From: UBA7236 sp964463165
Lineage (GTDB): Bacteria; Bacteroidota; Bacteroidia; Chitinophagales; BACL12
DNA: 64,000 bases
Direction: 5' to 3'
Assembly: GCA_964463165.1 (NCBI GenBank)
Contig: CAYXBK010000021.1
Location: forward strand, 25,218 to 89,217
The notes beneath the pieces were generated by a model. That model had not been told where the DNA came from. It did not search any database and saw only the letters and a list, made by a program, of their open reading frames with translations. The position numbers and the translations under genes are program-made. Positions 24,675-32,893 of this stretch are shown in pieces (the stretch's first letter is position 1; each line of letters starts with the position of its first letter).

Positions 24675-25910
24675 ATGAAAAAATGGTTGCTGATATGTAT
24701 TTGCGCATCTTGCGCCTGTTGCCCTGATCATAAAATTTATGCGCAGGCCGAACTTGTTCCGAATAATGGATTTGAAACAATTGCAGTCTGCCCGGTTGGC
24801 TTTTCACAATTTGAAGATTTTGTTTCAACATGGGTTGATCCGAACACGGCATCACCTGATTATATGAATGCTTGTGCAAATCCTTTTCCTGCAGGAGTAC
24901 CTAAAAACGGAACCGGTTATCAGTCGCCGCACAGTGGTGATGCATATGCCGGCATTTATACATTTTCAGGAACACTCTATCGTGAATTTATTCAAGTGCA
25001 ATTAGTTTCTCCATTGACCGCAGGAACAAATTATGCATTTTCGATGTACGTTGTTTTGCATAATAAATCGAATACTGCCATTGATGATCTCGGTGTTTAT
25101 TTTTCAGCAACTGCTCCAACGGCTGCAGGAACCGGCATGCTTGCAGGTGCACCTTTGCCGCAAATTGCAAATCCCTTTGGATCGGTAATTTCAGATACAC
25201 TCAACTGGACTTTCATTTCAGGAACATACACTGCAACAGGTGGTGAACAATATCTCACAATCGGTCATTTAAAACCTGATGCAGCCACTACATATCAACC
25301 GGTTCCATTCGGATCGCAGGGTGCGTATTATTATATCGATGATGTTTCGCTGAAAGAAATGGATTTATTGCCGGTTACACTTTACAATTTCAGCGCAGCA
25401 ATAATACATGAACAAAATACAGTATCAACTCAAATCAAATGGTCGACAGCCACAGAATTTAATAATTGTTGCTTTTATGTAGAAAGAAGTGAAAATGGAT
25501 ATGCTTTCAGTGATATCGGCATCGTTCAGGGTTCGGGTTACAGTACCATGAATCACGATTATGTATTTTATGATCCCAGACCTGCTCCCGGAATAAATTA
25601 TTACCGTTTGCGTCAGCAGGATATCAACGGATACGAAGCTTTATCTGAAATAATTTCCGTACATAATAATGCCGTGGAACCCGGATTATCTTTTGTGCAA
25701 TCCGGCCATACACTTCTATTTAATTCAGATTACGAAGAAGCACAGGTTGGAATTTACAATTTAGCTGGGCAGGAAATTTCAGAATTTAAAATCCCGGAAG
25801 GAAACCTAACGTATTATGTGCCGGCAAATTTACAGGGGATGTTTATTGTGAGAATGTATGATCTTCATTTTCCGGAACTGGCCCAATCTCAAAAAATAAT
25901 AGTCAATTAA
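24675..25910 (+). CDS. T9SS-secreted protein with carbohydrate-binding-like jelly-roll domain
   Basis: This 411-residue protein has a signal peptide (to about residue 24, HKIYAQ). An N-terminal beta-sandwich beginning ELVPNNGFETIAVCPVG with ASPDYMNACANPFP and YYYIDDVSLKEM follows (to about residue 235). That pattern is seen in many Bacteroidota surface proteins. An Ig-like segment comes next (LPVTLYNFSA ... WSTATEFNN ... YYRLRQQDINGYE). The C-terminus (about 335-411) is a short type-A T9SS sorting domain ending FVGxxxV-like FIVRMYDLHFPELAQSQK. No catalytic residues are apparent. Probably surface-exposed and adhesive. Confidence 0.75.
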   Translation: MKKWLLICICASCACCPDHKIYAQAELVPNNGFETIAVCPVGFSQFEDFVSTWVDPNTASPDYMNACANPFPAGVPKNGTGYQSPHSGDAYAGIYTFSGTLYREFIQVQLVSPLTAGTNYAFSMYVVLHNKSNTAIDDLGVYFSATAPTAAGTGMLAGAPLPQIANPFGSVISDTLNWTFISGTYTATGGEQYLTIGHLKPDAATTYQPVPFGSQGAYYYIDDVSLKEMDLLPVTLYNFSAAIIHEQNTVSTQIKWSTATEFNNCCFYVERSENGYAFSDIGIVQGSGYSTMNHDYVFYDPRPAPGINYYRLRQQDINGYEALSEIISVHNNAVEPGLSFVQSGHTLLFNSDYEEAQVGIYNLAGQEISEFKIPEGNLTYYVPANLQGMFIVRMYDLHFPELAQSQKIIVN

Positions 25911-26003
25911 TTATTTTAAGTGCGCTTAAGGCGGAGCTGAATTTGGAAGGAGTAAGGACTCACTCAGCAGGTTTTTATTTTCATTTACAAATCGCAGTAT
26001 TTT

Positions 26004-26492
26004 TTATCTCGCTATGGCAATATAATTTACGGTTGAGCGAATTGCTTCATTCAACGAATTCTGGAGTGCTTCAATGGCGGTTGCTTCATTAAATGTATTC
26101 ACCATATTCACTGTTTTATTAATCGGAACCGAGCGGGCTTCATTATTCTGATAACATGTAATGGTAATTTTTGTCCGGGCATTACAATAATCATTTTCAC
26201 ACCAGGCCTCGTATTCTTCAATATCCAATGTATAGTAAGTCTGCAATACGTCGGTTAGCCCTTCTTTTAATAAGATTACATTATAATTTGTATTCAGGCA
26301 ACTCACCAATGCATCTTTTAATTCATCCGAATATTCCTTATTCTCACGTTTGTCGTAAATGATCAGATAAATATCATCTGCAACCGGCGATGCAAGTGTG
26401 TAGCAATCCATCACGACCGGTTTGAAAACCATCGTTGAACTGCAGGAAGTAAATATGAATCCGGGAATAAGTGCAAGTAAAAATATTTTCAT
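26004..26492 (-). CDS. predicted lipoprotein of unknown function
   Basis: From the ATG at 26492 the product is 162 residues and begins MKIFLLALIPGFIFTSCSS, a lipoprotein signal with Cys at residue 17. The mature protein contains DDIYLIIYDKRENKEYSDELKDAL, read here as a strand and helix pair, and a Cys pair (WCENDYCNARTK). A longer frame from a TTG at 26519 exists but the ATG fits the signal better. No family is recognised. It is divergent from the small lipoprotein gene at 26691. Confidence 0.6.
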   Translation of the reverse strand: MKIFLLALIPGFIFTSCSSTMVFKPVVMDCYTLASPVADDIYLIIYDKRENKEYSDELKDALVSCLNTNYNVILLKEGLTDVLQTYYTLDIEEYEAWCENDYCNARTKITITCYQNNEARSVPINKTVNMVNTFNEATAIEALQNSLNEAIRSTVNYIAIAR

Positions 26493-26621
26493 CCGTGGCT
26501 TTTGTATGCTGAGCCGCAAGAAATATGCGCTAAAAGCGGGATGGCTTAATCCATCTCTATTCAGTTCGGTTTCAGGCGTTTATTCCCATGCACCTGTTTC
26601 GCTTACAATGAAAATTGAGTA

Positions 26622-26650
26622 AAGATTTACACGGATAGTACAGACTGTGG
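26622..26650. repeat. intergenic word repeat (gatttacacggat type)
   Basis: The sequence aaagatttacacggat with following acagactgtgg is a degenerate copy of a word also found at 12503-12536 and 31355-31386. Confidence 0.45.
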
Positions 26651-26690
26651 ATTATTATACGAATGCTTAATTTTGAAACAAAGTGATAAA

Positions 26691-27095
26691 ATGAAAAGAA
26701 TGCCTTCCGTCATCGTTACACTCTTGTTGGTTGTTGCAATGTCCTGCAAAAATAAAAGCGTGGATACCACCTCAACATCTGCAGAAGATACTGTAATTAC
26801 AACAACCGATACAATTCAGGATATCCAAAAAGAAAATCCCAAAGAAAATATTCCGGTACCGCCTGACAAAATTCCTATGATGGAGGGAACTGTGATGATG
26901 AAAGGTGAAGCCTGGATCATTCACGGCACAAATCAATTAAGTGAAATGAAGGATTATTTTCCAAGCAATTTATCTGCGGAATTCAGGGTGGAGGGAATTC
27001 GTGTGGAATTTAAAGGTGTGATTTCTGAAATACCGCCGAATGTAAGAATGGTTGGCGTGCCGATTACGCTGACAGAAATTGAAAGGATTAAATAA
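26691..27095 (+). CDS. small predicted lipoprotein
   Basis: From the ATG at 26691 the product has 134 residues with the signal MKRMPSVIVTLLLVVAMSCKN (Cys about residue 19). A Thr/Ser/Lys-rich linker follows, then a compact C-terminal domain (VRVEFKGVISEIPPNVRMVGVPITLTEIERI-type pattern). The family is not recognised. The C-terminal domain with alternating strands resembles small beta-barrel OB-like folds but this is weak. A TTG at 26673 would add six residues. Confidence 0.6.
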   Translation: MKRMPSVIVTLLLVVAMSCKNKSVDTTSTSAEDTVITTTDTIQDIQKENPKENIPVPPDKIPMMEGTVMMKGEAWIIHGTNQLSEMKDYFPSNLSAEFRVEGIRVEFKGVISEIPPNVRMVGVPITLTEIERIK

Positions 27096-27184
27096 AAATT
27101 ATTCAGGCAAAGAAGGAAAGAAAATAAGAAATGCTTTTAGGCAGATTTTCTCTCCATGCAAACCTGTGATAAACAAATATCCGT

Positions 27185-28051
27185 ATGACAGGCCCTGTTG
27201 ATCAAAGTATTTCTCTCATCTCATTCGGAAATGATTTTTTACAATCAGGTGAATTATTTAAATTCTATCCTGAAAATCTGGCATTCCAATTTTGCAACAA
27301 TGTATTATTTTCTGAAGAACAACTGCAAAACCAAACAGGTAATCCAAATAAAAAATTATATGCGGCGAACCCGGTCGAATGGTTGCAGCAATTAAAAAAA
27401 AATAATTGCAAAAAGCTTCGGCTCTATTATGCACCGTCAGAAAAACAAACGCTTGCAAAAGATTTTCAGTCTGCAGCATTTGTCGGCGGTGGCGGCACCT
27501 GGATGATCGAAACGATATTTGAAAATACATCCGATTTCTGGAGCAACAATTGGAAGGTGACAAATAAAAATGATCCGGACAGAAAAATCTGGACCGTGTA
27601 TTATATAAGATCAGAAATGCAGACTACAATAATAAATCTGCAATTTGATCCGGTTGAAATAAAAGGGAAATTGCATGCTGCACTTCACGATATCAAAACA
27701 TTTGCGCTATCGCAAAAATTAGATTTCTGGGCCGACTGGTTTGAACGGGCAATCCGCACTCTGGATGCGCAAAATCCGGAAGCATTATTTCATCGTCGGG
27801 ATATGCTCGTACAAAAAAATCACCCACTCATCGCTCGTCAATTGCTCTATGGTGCCGGTAATGCATTTGTTTTCGGCGGCATGGGCTCATGGAATGATAT
27901 CGGATTTAAGGAAGAAGGAATAAGAAAGGAATACGACCGGCTTTCTTCGAATTTATATGACCGCATGAACCAGGCAATCATATGCGGGATCAATTTCGAA
28001 AACCATGATTCACCAGGAAGAGCAATAAATGATATTACTTTTAAAAATTAA
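27185..28051 (+). CDS. hypothetical cytoplasmic protein
   Basis: The 288-residue protein has no signal peptide or membrane segment. Recognisable stretches are VGGGGTWMIETIF, WTVYYIRSEMQTTII and HAALHDIKTFALSQKLDFWADWFERAI, and near the C-terminus LLYGAGNAFVFGGMGSWNDIG. The pattern of short Trp/Phe-rich segments suggests a globular alpha/beta enzyme or regulator, but I do not recognise the family. It is monocistronic, and the 225 bp after it hold no gene or clear terminator. Confidence 0.6.
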   Translation: MTGPVDQSISLISFGNDFLQSGELFKFYPENLAFQFCNNVLFSEEQLQNQTGNPNKKLYAANPVEWLQQLKKNNCKKLRLYYAPSEKQTLAKDFQSAAFVGGGGTWMIETIFENTSDFWSNNWKVTNKNDPDRKIWTVYYIRSEMQTTIINLQFDPVEIKGKLHAALHDIKTFALSQKLDFWADWFERAIRTLDAQNPEALFHRRDMLVQKNHPLIARQLLYGAGNAFVFGGMGSWNDIGFKEEGIRKEYDRLSSNLYDRMNQAIICGINFENHDSPGRAINDITFKN

Positions 28052-28276
28052 TTTTATGTTGTTTCTCAAAATGATTACAGCAAAGACGGGAAATCGCAAA
28101 GGCACCAATAATACTTACGGGTTTTTAGTCGCCTGCTTTTCGCATTGATCTATTCACCTCAAAGGCAGTAATTTGAAAATTCATGTTTTTAATTATAACT
28201 CCTTTTTGCGTCTTCCGGCTTTGCGGTTAAAAATGCTTGTCATAATAAAAATTTGTTCGAAATTGAATTGTTTTTT

Positions 28277-29533
28277 TTACCGCATCACACTAAATCTCTT
28301 CACACCTGCCTCACCATTTTCACCTATGCATTTCAATATATAATTCCCCTCCGGTAAATCGGAAACTGAAATTTTAGTGATCCCTGAACCGAATGTTTTT
28401 AATTGCCTTCCGGTGAAGTCGTAAATATTTATCTGAGAGATATTTATTTCTGCATCCGGCTGAATGATTAAATAATCATTAGCAGGATTCGGCGACAATT
28501 GAAATTGATGCAAATTATTTTCAGGAATACCGCTTTCGAAAAATAAATTTTTGCAGGTCGTATTTTCGCCGCCTTCGTTTGCAGCCGTGAGACAAACCGT
28601 ATGCACACCTGCTTCCTCATACACATGCACGGGATTTTGTTCTGTTGAATTATTTCCATCTCCAAAATCCCAATACCATTCCACCGGATCATTTAATGAA
28701 ATATCTACAAATGCACATTCGAGTCCGTTGATTAAATAAGTAAATTCCACAACAGGTGGCGGGACCGCCAGAACAATTTCCACGTCTTCACAAACCGTAT
28801 TTGAACCACCGCCGTTTGCGGCAGTTAAACAAACATTGAATATTCCGTTTGTTAAAAATAAATGCACCGGATTTTGCAAAATGCTCGTATCGCCGTCATC
28901 AAAATCCCAAAACCATTCAAATGGTGATAGCGTAGAAAGATCCGTAAATGTAACGAGCGGATCGCCGGAAAATTCAAACAAGGCAACCGGCGGCATATAA
29001 CTGCTGATCGCAACCAGTTTACATGTATAACTCGTGCCGCCCGGATTATTTGCAGAAAGGCAAACCGAATAAAGTCCGTTTTCCAGATAAGTATGAACAG
29101 GGTTTTCTTCAGAAGATGTTTCGCCGTCGCCGAAAAACCAATCCCAACTTGTTGGATAATTCGTTGTAAGATCAGTGAACATAACTGTCGGGTCACCGCT
29201 GAAACTAAAATCTGCACCGGGTGCATAATAAGTATTTATCGTATCGCAAAAAGTATCGGAGCCAAAATCATTTGTTGTTGTGAGGCAAACGATGAACAAT
29301 CCCGGCTCTGCATAAGCATGCACGGGATTTAATTCTGTTGAAGTGCCGCCATCGCCAAAATCCCAGAAATATGTTTCGCCGTCTGTGCTTTCATTTAAAA
29401 AATACACTTCAGCACCTGCACCTATAAATTCGATATAATAAGAATAATCCGCAACAGGCGGGTCGCCACCTGCAGGAATTGCATATACATTCATGGAAAA
29501 TAAAACAATAAAGAGGAGGAGCATTTGTTTCAT
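28277..29533 (-). CDS. T9SS-secreted protein with four PKD domains
   Basis: After a signal peptide (MKQMLLLFIVLFSMNVYA) the 418-residue protein is four PKD repeats: each has an FGDG or FDDG core (YFWDFGDGGTS, WDWFFGDGETS, WFWDFDDGDTS, WYWDFGDGNNS) with an NPVHxY strand and a VCLTxxN strand. A type-A T9SS sorting domain follows (FQLSPNPANDYLIIQP to the end). The second repeat (DFSFSGDPTVMFTDLT) closely resembles one in the protein at 5615-7855, so the two are paralogues. Likely a surface adhesin or a spacer. No enzyme domain is present. Confidence 0.85.
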   Translation of the reverse strand: MKQMLLLFIVLFSMNVYAIPAGGDPPVADYSYYIEFIGAGAEVYFLNESTDGETYFWDFGDGGTSTELNPVHAYAEPGLFIVCLTTTNDFGSDTFCDTINTYYAPGADFSFSGDPTVMFTDLTTNYPTSWDWFFGDGETSSEENPVHTYLENGLYSVCLSANNPGGTSYTCKLVAISSYMPPVALFEFSGDPLVTFTDLSTLSPFEWFWDFDDGDTSILQNPVHLFLTNGIFNVCLTAANGGGSNTVCEDVEIVLAVPPPVVEFTYLINGLECAFVDISLNDPVEWYWDFGDGNNSTEQNPVHVYEEAGVHTVCLTAANEGGENTTCKNLFFESGIPENNLHQFQLSPNPANDYLIIQPDAEINISQINIYDFTGRQLKTFGSGITKISVSDLPEGNYILKCIGENGEAGVKRFSVMR

Positions 29534-29550
29534 ACTATAAATTTAGGAAA

Positions 29551-29586
29551 TAGTAGTGAGTATTGAGTAGTGAGTATTGAGTATGG
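29551..29586. repeat. intergenic word repeat (tattgagtagtgag)
   Basis: A short array of gagtattgagtagtgag units lies between the divergent PKD and agmatinase-family genes. Copies occur at 8872-8898 and, degenerate, at 58354-58380. Confidence 0.7.
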
Positions 29587-29675
29587 AGACGAGGCGATAT
29601 CACTTATCACTCCTTTCTCCTTCTAATCAATAAATCAACTAATCTGCTAATCGTCAAATCCGCTCATCAATTTTT

Positions 29676-29683
29676 TATCTTTG
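29676..29683 (+). promoter_or_regulatory. -7 promoter element directly before the agmatinase-family gene
   Basis: The sequence reads TATCTTTG-CGCC-ATG, an exact TAnnTTTG match 4 nt before the start codon. Confidence 0.55.
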
Positions 29684-29687
29684 CGCC

Positions 29688-30734
29688 ATGAATCCAAAAG
29701 AATCGAGAGCGGAAAAAATTGCGGCATTTCATGCCAGCGGTGTGGGTGTGGCGAATAACCAGATGTTTGGCCTGCCGTTTAATTATGAAGAATCGGAACT
29801 GGTGCTTGTGCAGGTGCCCTGGGAAGTGACAGTTTCCTATCGTGCCGGAACTGCAAAAGGGCCGGATGCAATTATGAAAGCATCCACGCAAATTGATCTA
29901 TACGATAATGATAACCCGACAGGCTGGCAACAGGGAATTTTTACGAAAAAAATATCTTCTTCCTTAAAGAAAAAAAGTGCGGAAGCCCGCAAGCTGGCCG
30001 AACAACATATTAAAGCGCTTGAAAAAGGAAAAGAAAATGAAAAGGGCCTCGATGAAATAAATAAAGCAAGCGAACAATTAAATCAATTCGTGTATAAAGA
30101 AACAATTGCTGCATTAAACGACAACAAACTGGTCGGACTTGTGGGTGGCGATCACAGCACACCGCTCGGATATATGCAGGCACTTGCAGAAAAACACGGC
30201 GGCTTCGGCATTTTACAAATTGATGCGCATGCCGATTTGCGTGATGCTTATGAAGGATTTACCTATTCGCATGCAAGCATTATGTTCAATGCATTGAAAA
30301 TTGAAAATGTAAAAAAACTCGTGCAGGTGGGTGTAAGAGATATTTGTGATGATGAAATAAATGTGATTGATAATTCAAATCGCCGTATTGTAACTTATTT
30401 CGATCAGGAATTAAAGCACGGTCAATACAATAATATTTCATGGCAGCAGATCTGCGCTCAAATTGTATCTCAATTGCCCGAAAAAGTATATATCAGTTTT
30501 GATATCGACGGGTTGGATCCGAAATTATGTCCTGATACCGGCACCCCGGTTCCGGGCGGACTCGAATTTGAACAGGCAGTTTATTTAATTAATGAATTGA
30601 TCCGGTCAGACAGAAAAATAATCGGCTTCGATCTGGTGGAAGTGGCACCGGGAAAAACAGAATGGAATGCGATTGTTGGTGCACGTATGTTGTACAAATT
30701 ATGCAACCTGATCTTAAAAAGTAATGGCTTGTAA
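29688..30734 (+). CDS. arginase/agmatinase/formiminoglutamase-family ureohydrolase
   Basis: This 348-residue enzyme should hydrolyse a guanidino- or formimino-type C-N bond at a two-manganese centre. The metal ligands are GGDHST, QIDAHADLRDAY and SFDIDGLDP, in the usual order. The N-terminal two-fifths carries an unusual Lys/Glu-rich insert (KKKSAEARKLAEQ...KENEKGLDEI) that lengthens it beyond typical agmatinases (about 300). Agmatinase, arginase and formiminoglutamase cannot be separated by eye. It is the first gene of a run continuing with a lipoprotein that begins one base after its stop. Confidence 0.85.
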   Translation: MNPKESRAEKIAAFHASGVGVANNQMFGLPFNYEESELVLVQVPWEVTVSYRAGTAKGPDAIMKASTQIDLYDNDNPTGWQQGIFTKKISSSLKKKSAEARKLAEQHIKALEKGKENEKGLDEINKASEQLNQFVYKETIAALNDNKLVGLVGGDHSTPLGYMQALAEKHGGFGILQIDAHADLRDAYEGFTYSHASIMFNALKIENVKKLVQVGVRDICDDEINVIDNSNRRIVTYFDQELKHGQYNNISWQQICAQIVSQLPEKVYISFDIDGLDPKLCPDTGTPVPGGLEFEQAVYLINELIRSDRKIIGFDLVEVAPGKTEWNAIVGARMLYKLCNLILKSNGL

Positions 30735-31301
30735 ATGAAATTTATTTCTTGCATGGTGCTTATCCTTCTTTTTACTTCCTGTGAAAAGAAAAATATCTAC
30801 ACCGTGAAACTGACTTACCCGAATGGAGAAATTTATGAGCAAAACAAAATAAAGGAGGATGAATATCTGCTCATTTTCTTTTTATCACCGCAATGCCCGC
30901 TGAGTGAAAATTATACAAAGACAATAAATGAGATCACGCAACACCTGGATTCCGTAAATCATAAAATCAGAAATTTTGTTGTGATACCGAAATCGAATTT
31001 CGGCAGGCTGGATATAGTTGAGTTCATTGATCAATATAAAATCCATCCGCAGGTTTATGTTGATGCGAAAAATGATCTCGCTGAATTACTCGGTGCAACG
31101 GCTACGCCGGAAGTATTTTTATTGAATGCAAAAAATGAGATCCTGTATTCCGGTGCCATCGATAATTGGGCAGTGGATCTCGGGCAAAAAAGGCAGGTGA
31201 TAACGGAACATTATTTATTGGATGCCTTAAATGCCGTGGAGAATCATATTCCGGTTCCGGTGAAAAAAACAACGGCGGTGGGCTGTTTTATTGAGTATTG
31301 A
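30735..31301 (+). CDS. thioredoxin-fold (redoxin-like) lipoprotein
   Basis: The 188-residue protein has a lipoprotein signal (MVLILLFTSCEKKN, Cys16). A thioredoxin-fold core follows: LLIFFLSPQCPLSENYT (Cys54-Pro), then FVVIPKSNFGRL, then TATPEVFLLN (the cis-Pro region), and a C-terminal GCFIEY (Cys184). The CPxS-NY and terminal GC pattern is known, as I recall, from redoxin proteins encoded beside or fused to cytochrome c/PHM-like copper enzymes, and here the next gene is exactly such an enzyme. It starts one base after the agmatinase-family stop. It probably supports the redox or copper state of its partner on the periplasmic side; that is inference. Confidence 0.7.
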   Translation: MKFISCMVLILLFTSCEKKNIYTVKLTYPNGEIYEQNKIKEDEYLLIFFLSPQCPLSENYTKTINEITQHLDSVNHKIRNFVVIPKSNFGRLDIVEFIDQYKIHPQVYVDAKNDLAELLGATATPEVFLLNAKNEILYSGAIDNWAVDLGQKRQVITEHYLLDALNAVENHIPVPVKKTTAVGCFIEY

Positions 31302-31354
31302 AAATTTCATGCAAAGAAACCAAGCAAGTTAAAGTCGCAGAAAAAAATGAATTA

Positions 31355-31386
31355 CAATCTGTGCAAATCCGTGTAATCTGTGGTGT
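31355..31386. repeat. intergenic word repeat (caaatccgtgtaatctgtgg)
   Basis: This is a degenerate copy of the word at 12503-12536 and 26622-26650. It lies between the redoxin gene and the cytochrome c/PHM-like gene. Confidence 0.5.
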
Positions 31387-31461
31387 AAAAACCAGGTGTT
31401 TCACACATTGAAAAGAAAGTTGAACAGCTTCAATTATGCAGGAATACATTATTTTCGCAAT

Positions 31462-32892
31462 ATGCATTTTGGAAATGGCAGGATAAATTATCAACGTGCA
31501 GTTCTTATTTGTTTAGGACTGCTGATTATTATTTCCTGCGATAAAAAAGCAAAAGAATCCGAATCAGAATTACCGGAGCAAATTACTTTCACGGAACACA
31601 TCTTACCGATTATTTATACAAATTGCACACCTTGTCACCGGCCGGGTTCTGCAGGGCCATTCTCCTTTACAAATTATGAAGAGATCGTGCGCAAGGCAAA
31701 AACATTAAAAAAAGTTACGCAGAGCAGATTTATGCCACCCTGGCCGGCCGATCCTGCATATGTGCATTTTGCAGGTGAGCGCATATTATCACAAATGGAA
31801 ATTGATATGATCGGAAAATGGGTGGATGATAAATGCCCGTATGGTGATTCATTATATGTATTGCCACCGCCCGTTTATGCAAGCGGCATTGCAACCGGTT
31901 CACAGATTGGTGAACCGGATCTGGTAATTGATTTTCCGGATATTGAATTAACGGGTGATAATAAAGATCATTTTTTTCTGGTGAAAGTGCCTTATGAAAT
32001 TCCGGAAGATAAATTTGTAAAAACAATTGAATTTATTCCCGGTAATAAAAAACTTACGCATCATATGAATGCAAATCTGATCGAATATCAACCCGGAAAA
32101 AAGAAAGATGTATTTGCAGGAAATAAAATCATACCGACAAATCTTGCGGAAGATGCAATGCAGGTGCAAAAAGAAATGAATAATCTGAACGACGACGGTT
32201 CCGTTCCATCACTTGTGCCATTGGTATGCAATTATTTACCGGGTGTTTCACCGTCAATATATCCTTCCGGTATCGGCGGATTTCGTATGAGTAAACAAGG
32301 TGCATTTTTTATCAACGACCTGCATTTCGGCCCAAGTGCAGTTGATACATTTGATCATGATGCACATTTCAATATTTTTTTCATGCATGCTGCACCTGAA
32401 AGGCCAACCTATGAAATATTACTCGGCTCATTAGGCGTAGCACCGGTGAAACCGAATCTTGTGATACCCGCAAATGAAATAAAAACATTTACAATCGATT
32501 ATGTTGTGCAGGAAGATATGAGTGTGCTCACCGTAAATCCGCATATGCATTTACTCGGAAAATCATTCCTCGCTTATGCGATCACACCCTTACAGGATAC
32601 AATTCCGATGATCAGAATAAATCATTGGGATTTCAGATGGCAATATTTTTATACGTACAAAAATGTTTTGAAAATTCCCGGTGGTTCGGTAATTCATGTG
32701 GAAGGAACTTTTGATAATACCGAATCAAATCCGAACAACCCGTATTTTCCGCCGCAGGTAATTATTGATCGCGGCAAACAATTCGACAGTATGAAAACAA
32801 CGAATGAAATGCTGCAATTTATCGTCACCTATATGCCTTACAAACCGGGTGATGAAAAAATAAGCCTGGAAAATATTAAATTGCAGAAATAA
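31462..32892 (+). CDS. lipoprotein cytochrome c / PHM-like copper monooxygenase
   Basis: From the ATG at 31462 (476 residues) the protein has a lipoprotein signal ending LLIIISCDKK (Cys26). Then a cytochrome c domain: CTPCH (C55, C58, H59) and likely axial Met91 (MPPWPA). The PHM-like copper part keeps all candidate ligands: H200-H201 (LTHHM), H288 (NDLHFG), H361 and H363 (PHMHLLG), and M450 (TNEML). It lacks the T9SS sorting domain found in the paralogue at 1445. Conserved pairs such as NHWDFRWQY versus NWDFHWQY show the two are homologous. It sits between a redoxin and an MFS transporter, which starts one base after its stop. The GTG at 31396 is a weaker alternative start. The substrate is unknown. 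Confidence 0.8.
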   Translation: MHFGNGRINYQRAVLICLGLLIIISCDKKAKESESELPEQITFTEHILPIIYTNCTPCHRPGSAGPFSFTNYEEIVRKAKTLKKVTQSRFMPPWPADPAYVHFAGERILSQMEIDMIGKWVDDKCPYGDSLYVLPPPVYASGIATGSQIGEPDLVIDFPDIELTGDNKDHFFLVKVPYEIPEDKFVKTIEFIPGNKKLTHHMNANLIEYQPGKKKDVFAGNKIIPTNLAEDAMQVQKEMNNLNDDGSVPSLVPLVCNYLPGVSPSIYPSGIGGFRMSKQGAFFINDLHFGPSAVDTFDHDAHFNIFFMHAAPERPTYEILLGSLGVAPVKPNLVIPANEIKTFTIDYVVQEDMSVLTVNPHMHLLGKSFLAYAITPLQDTIPMIRINHWDFRWQYFYTYKNVLKIPGGSVIHVEGTFDNTESNPNNPYFPPQVIIDRGKQFDSMKTTNEMLQFIVTYMPYKPGDEKISLENIKLQK

Positions 32893-32893
32893 T

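Noticed and set aside
29688..32892. Peptide-amidation pathway inferred from agmatinase plus PHM-like neighbours
   Set aside because: No alpha-amidating lyase (PAL) is encoded here, and the ureohydrolase family does not act in that pathway; no pathway can be claimed.
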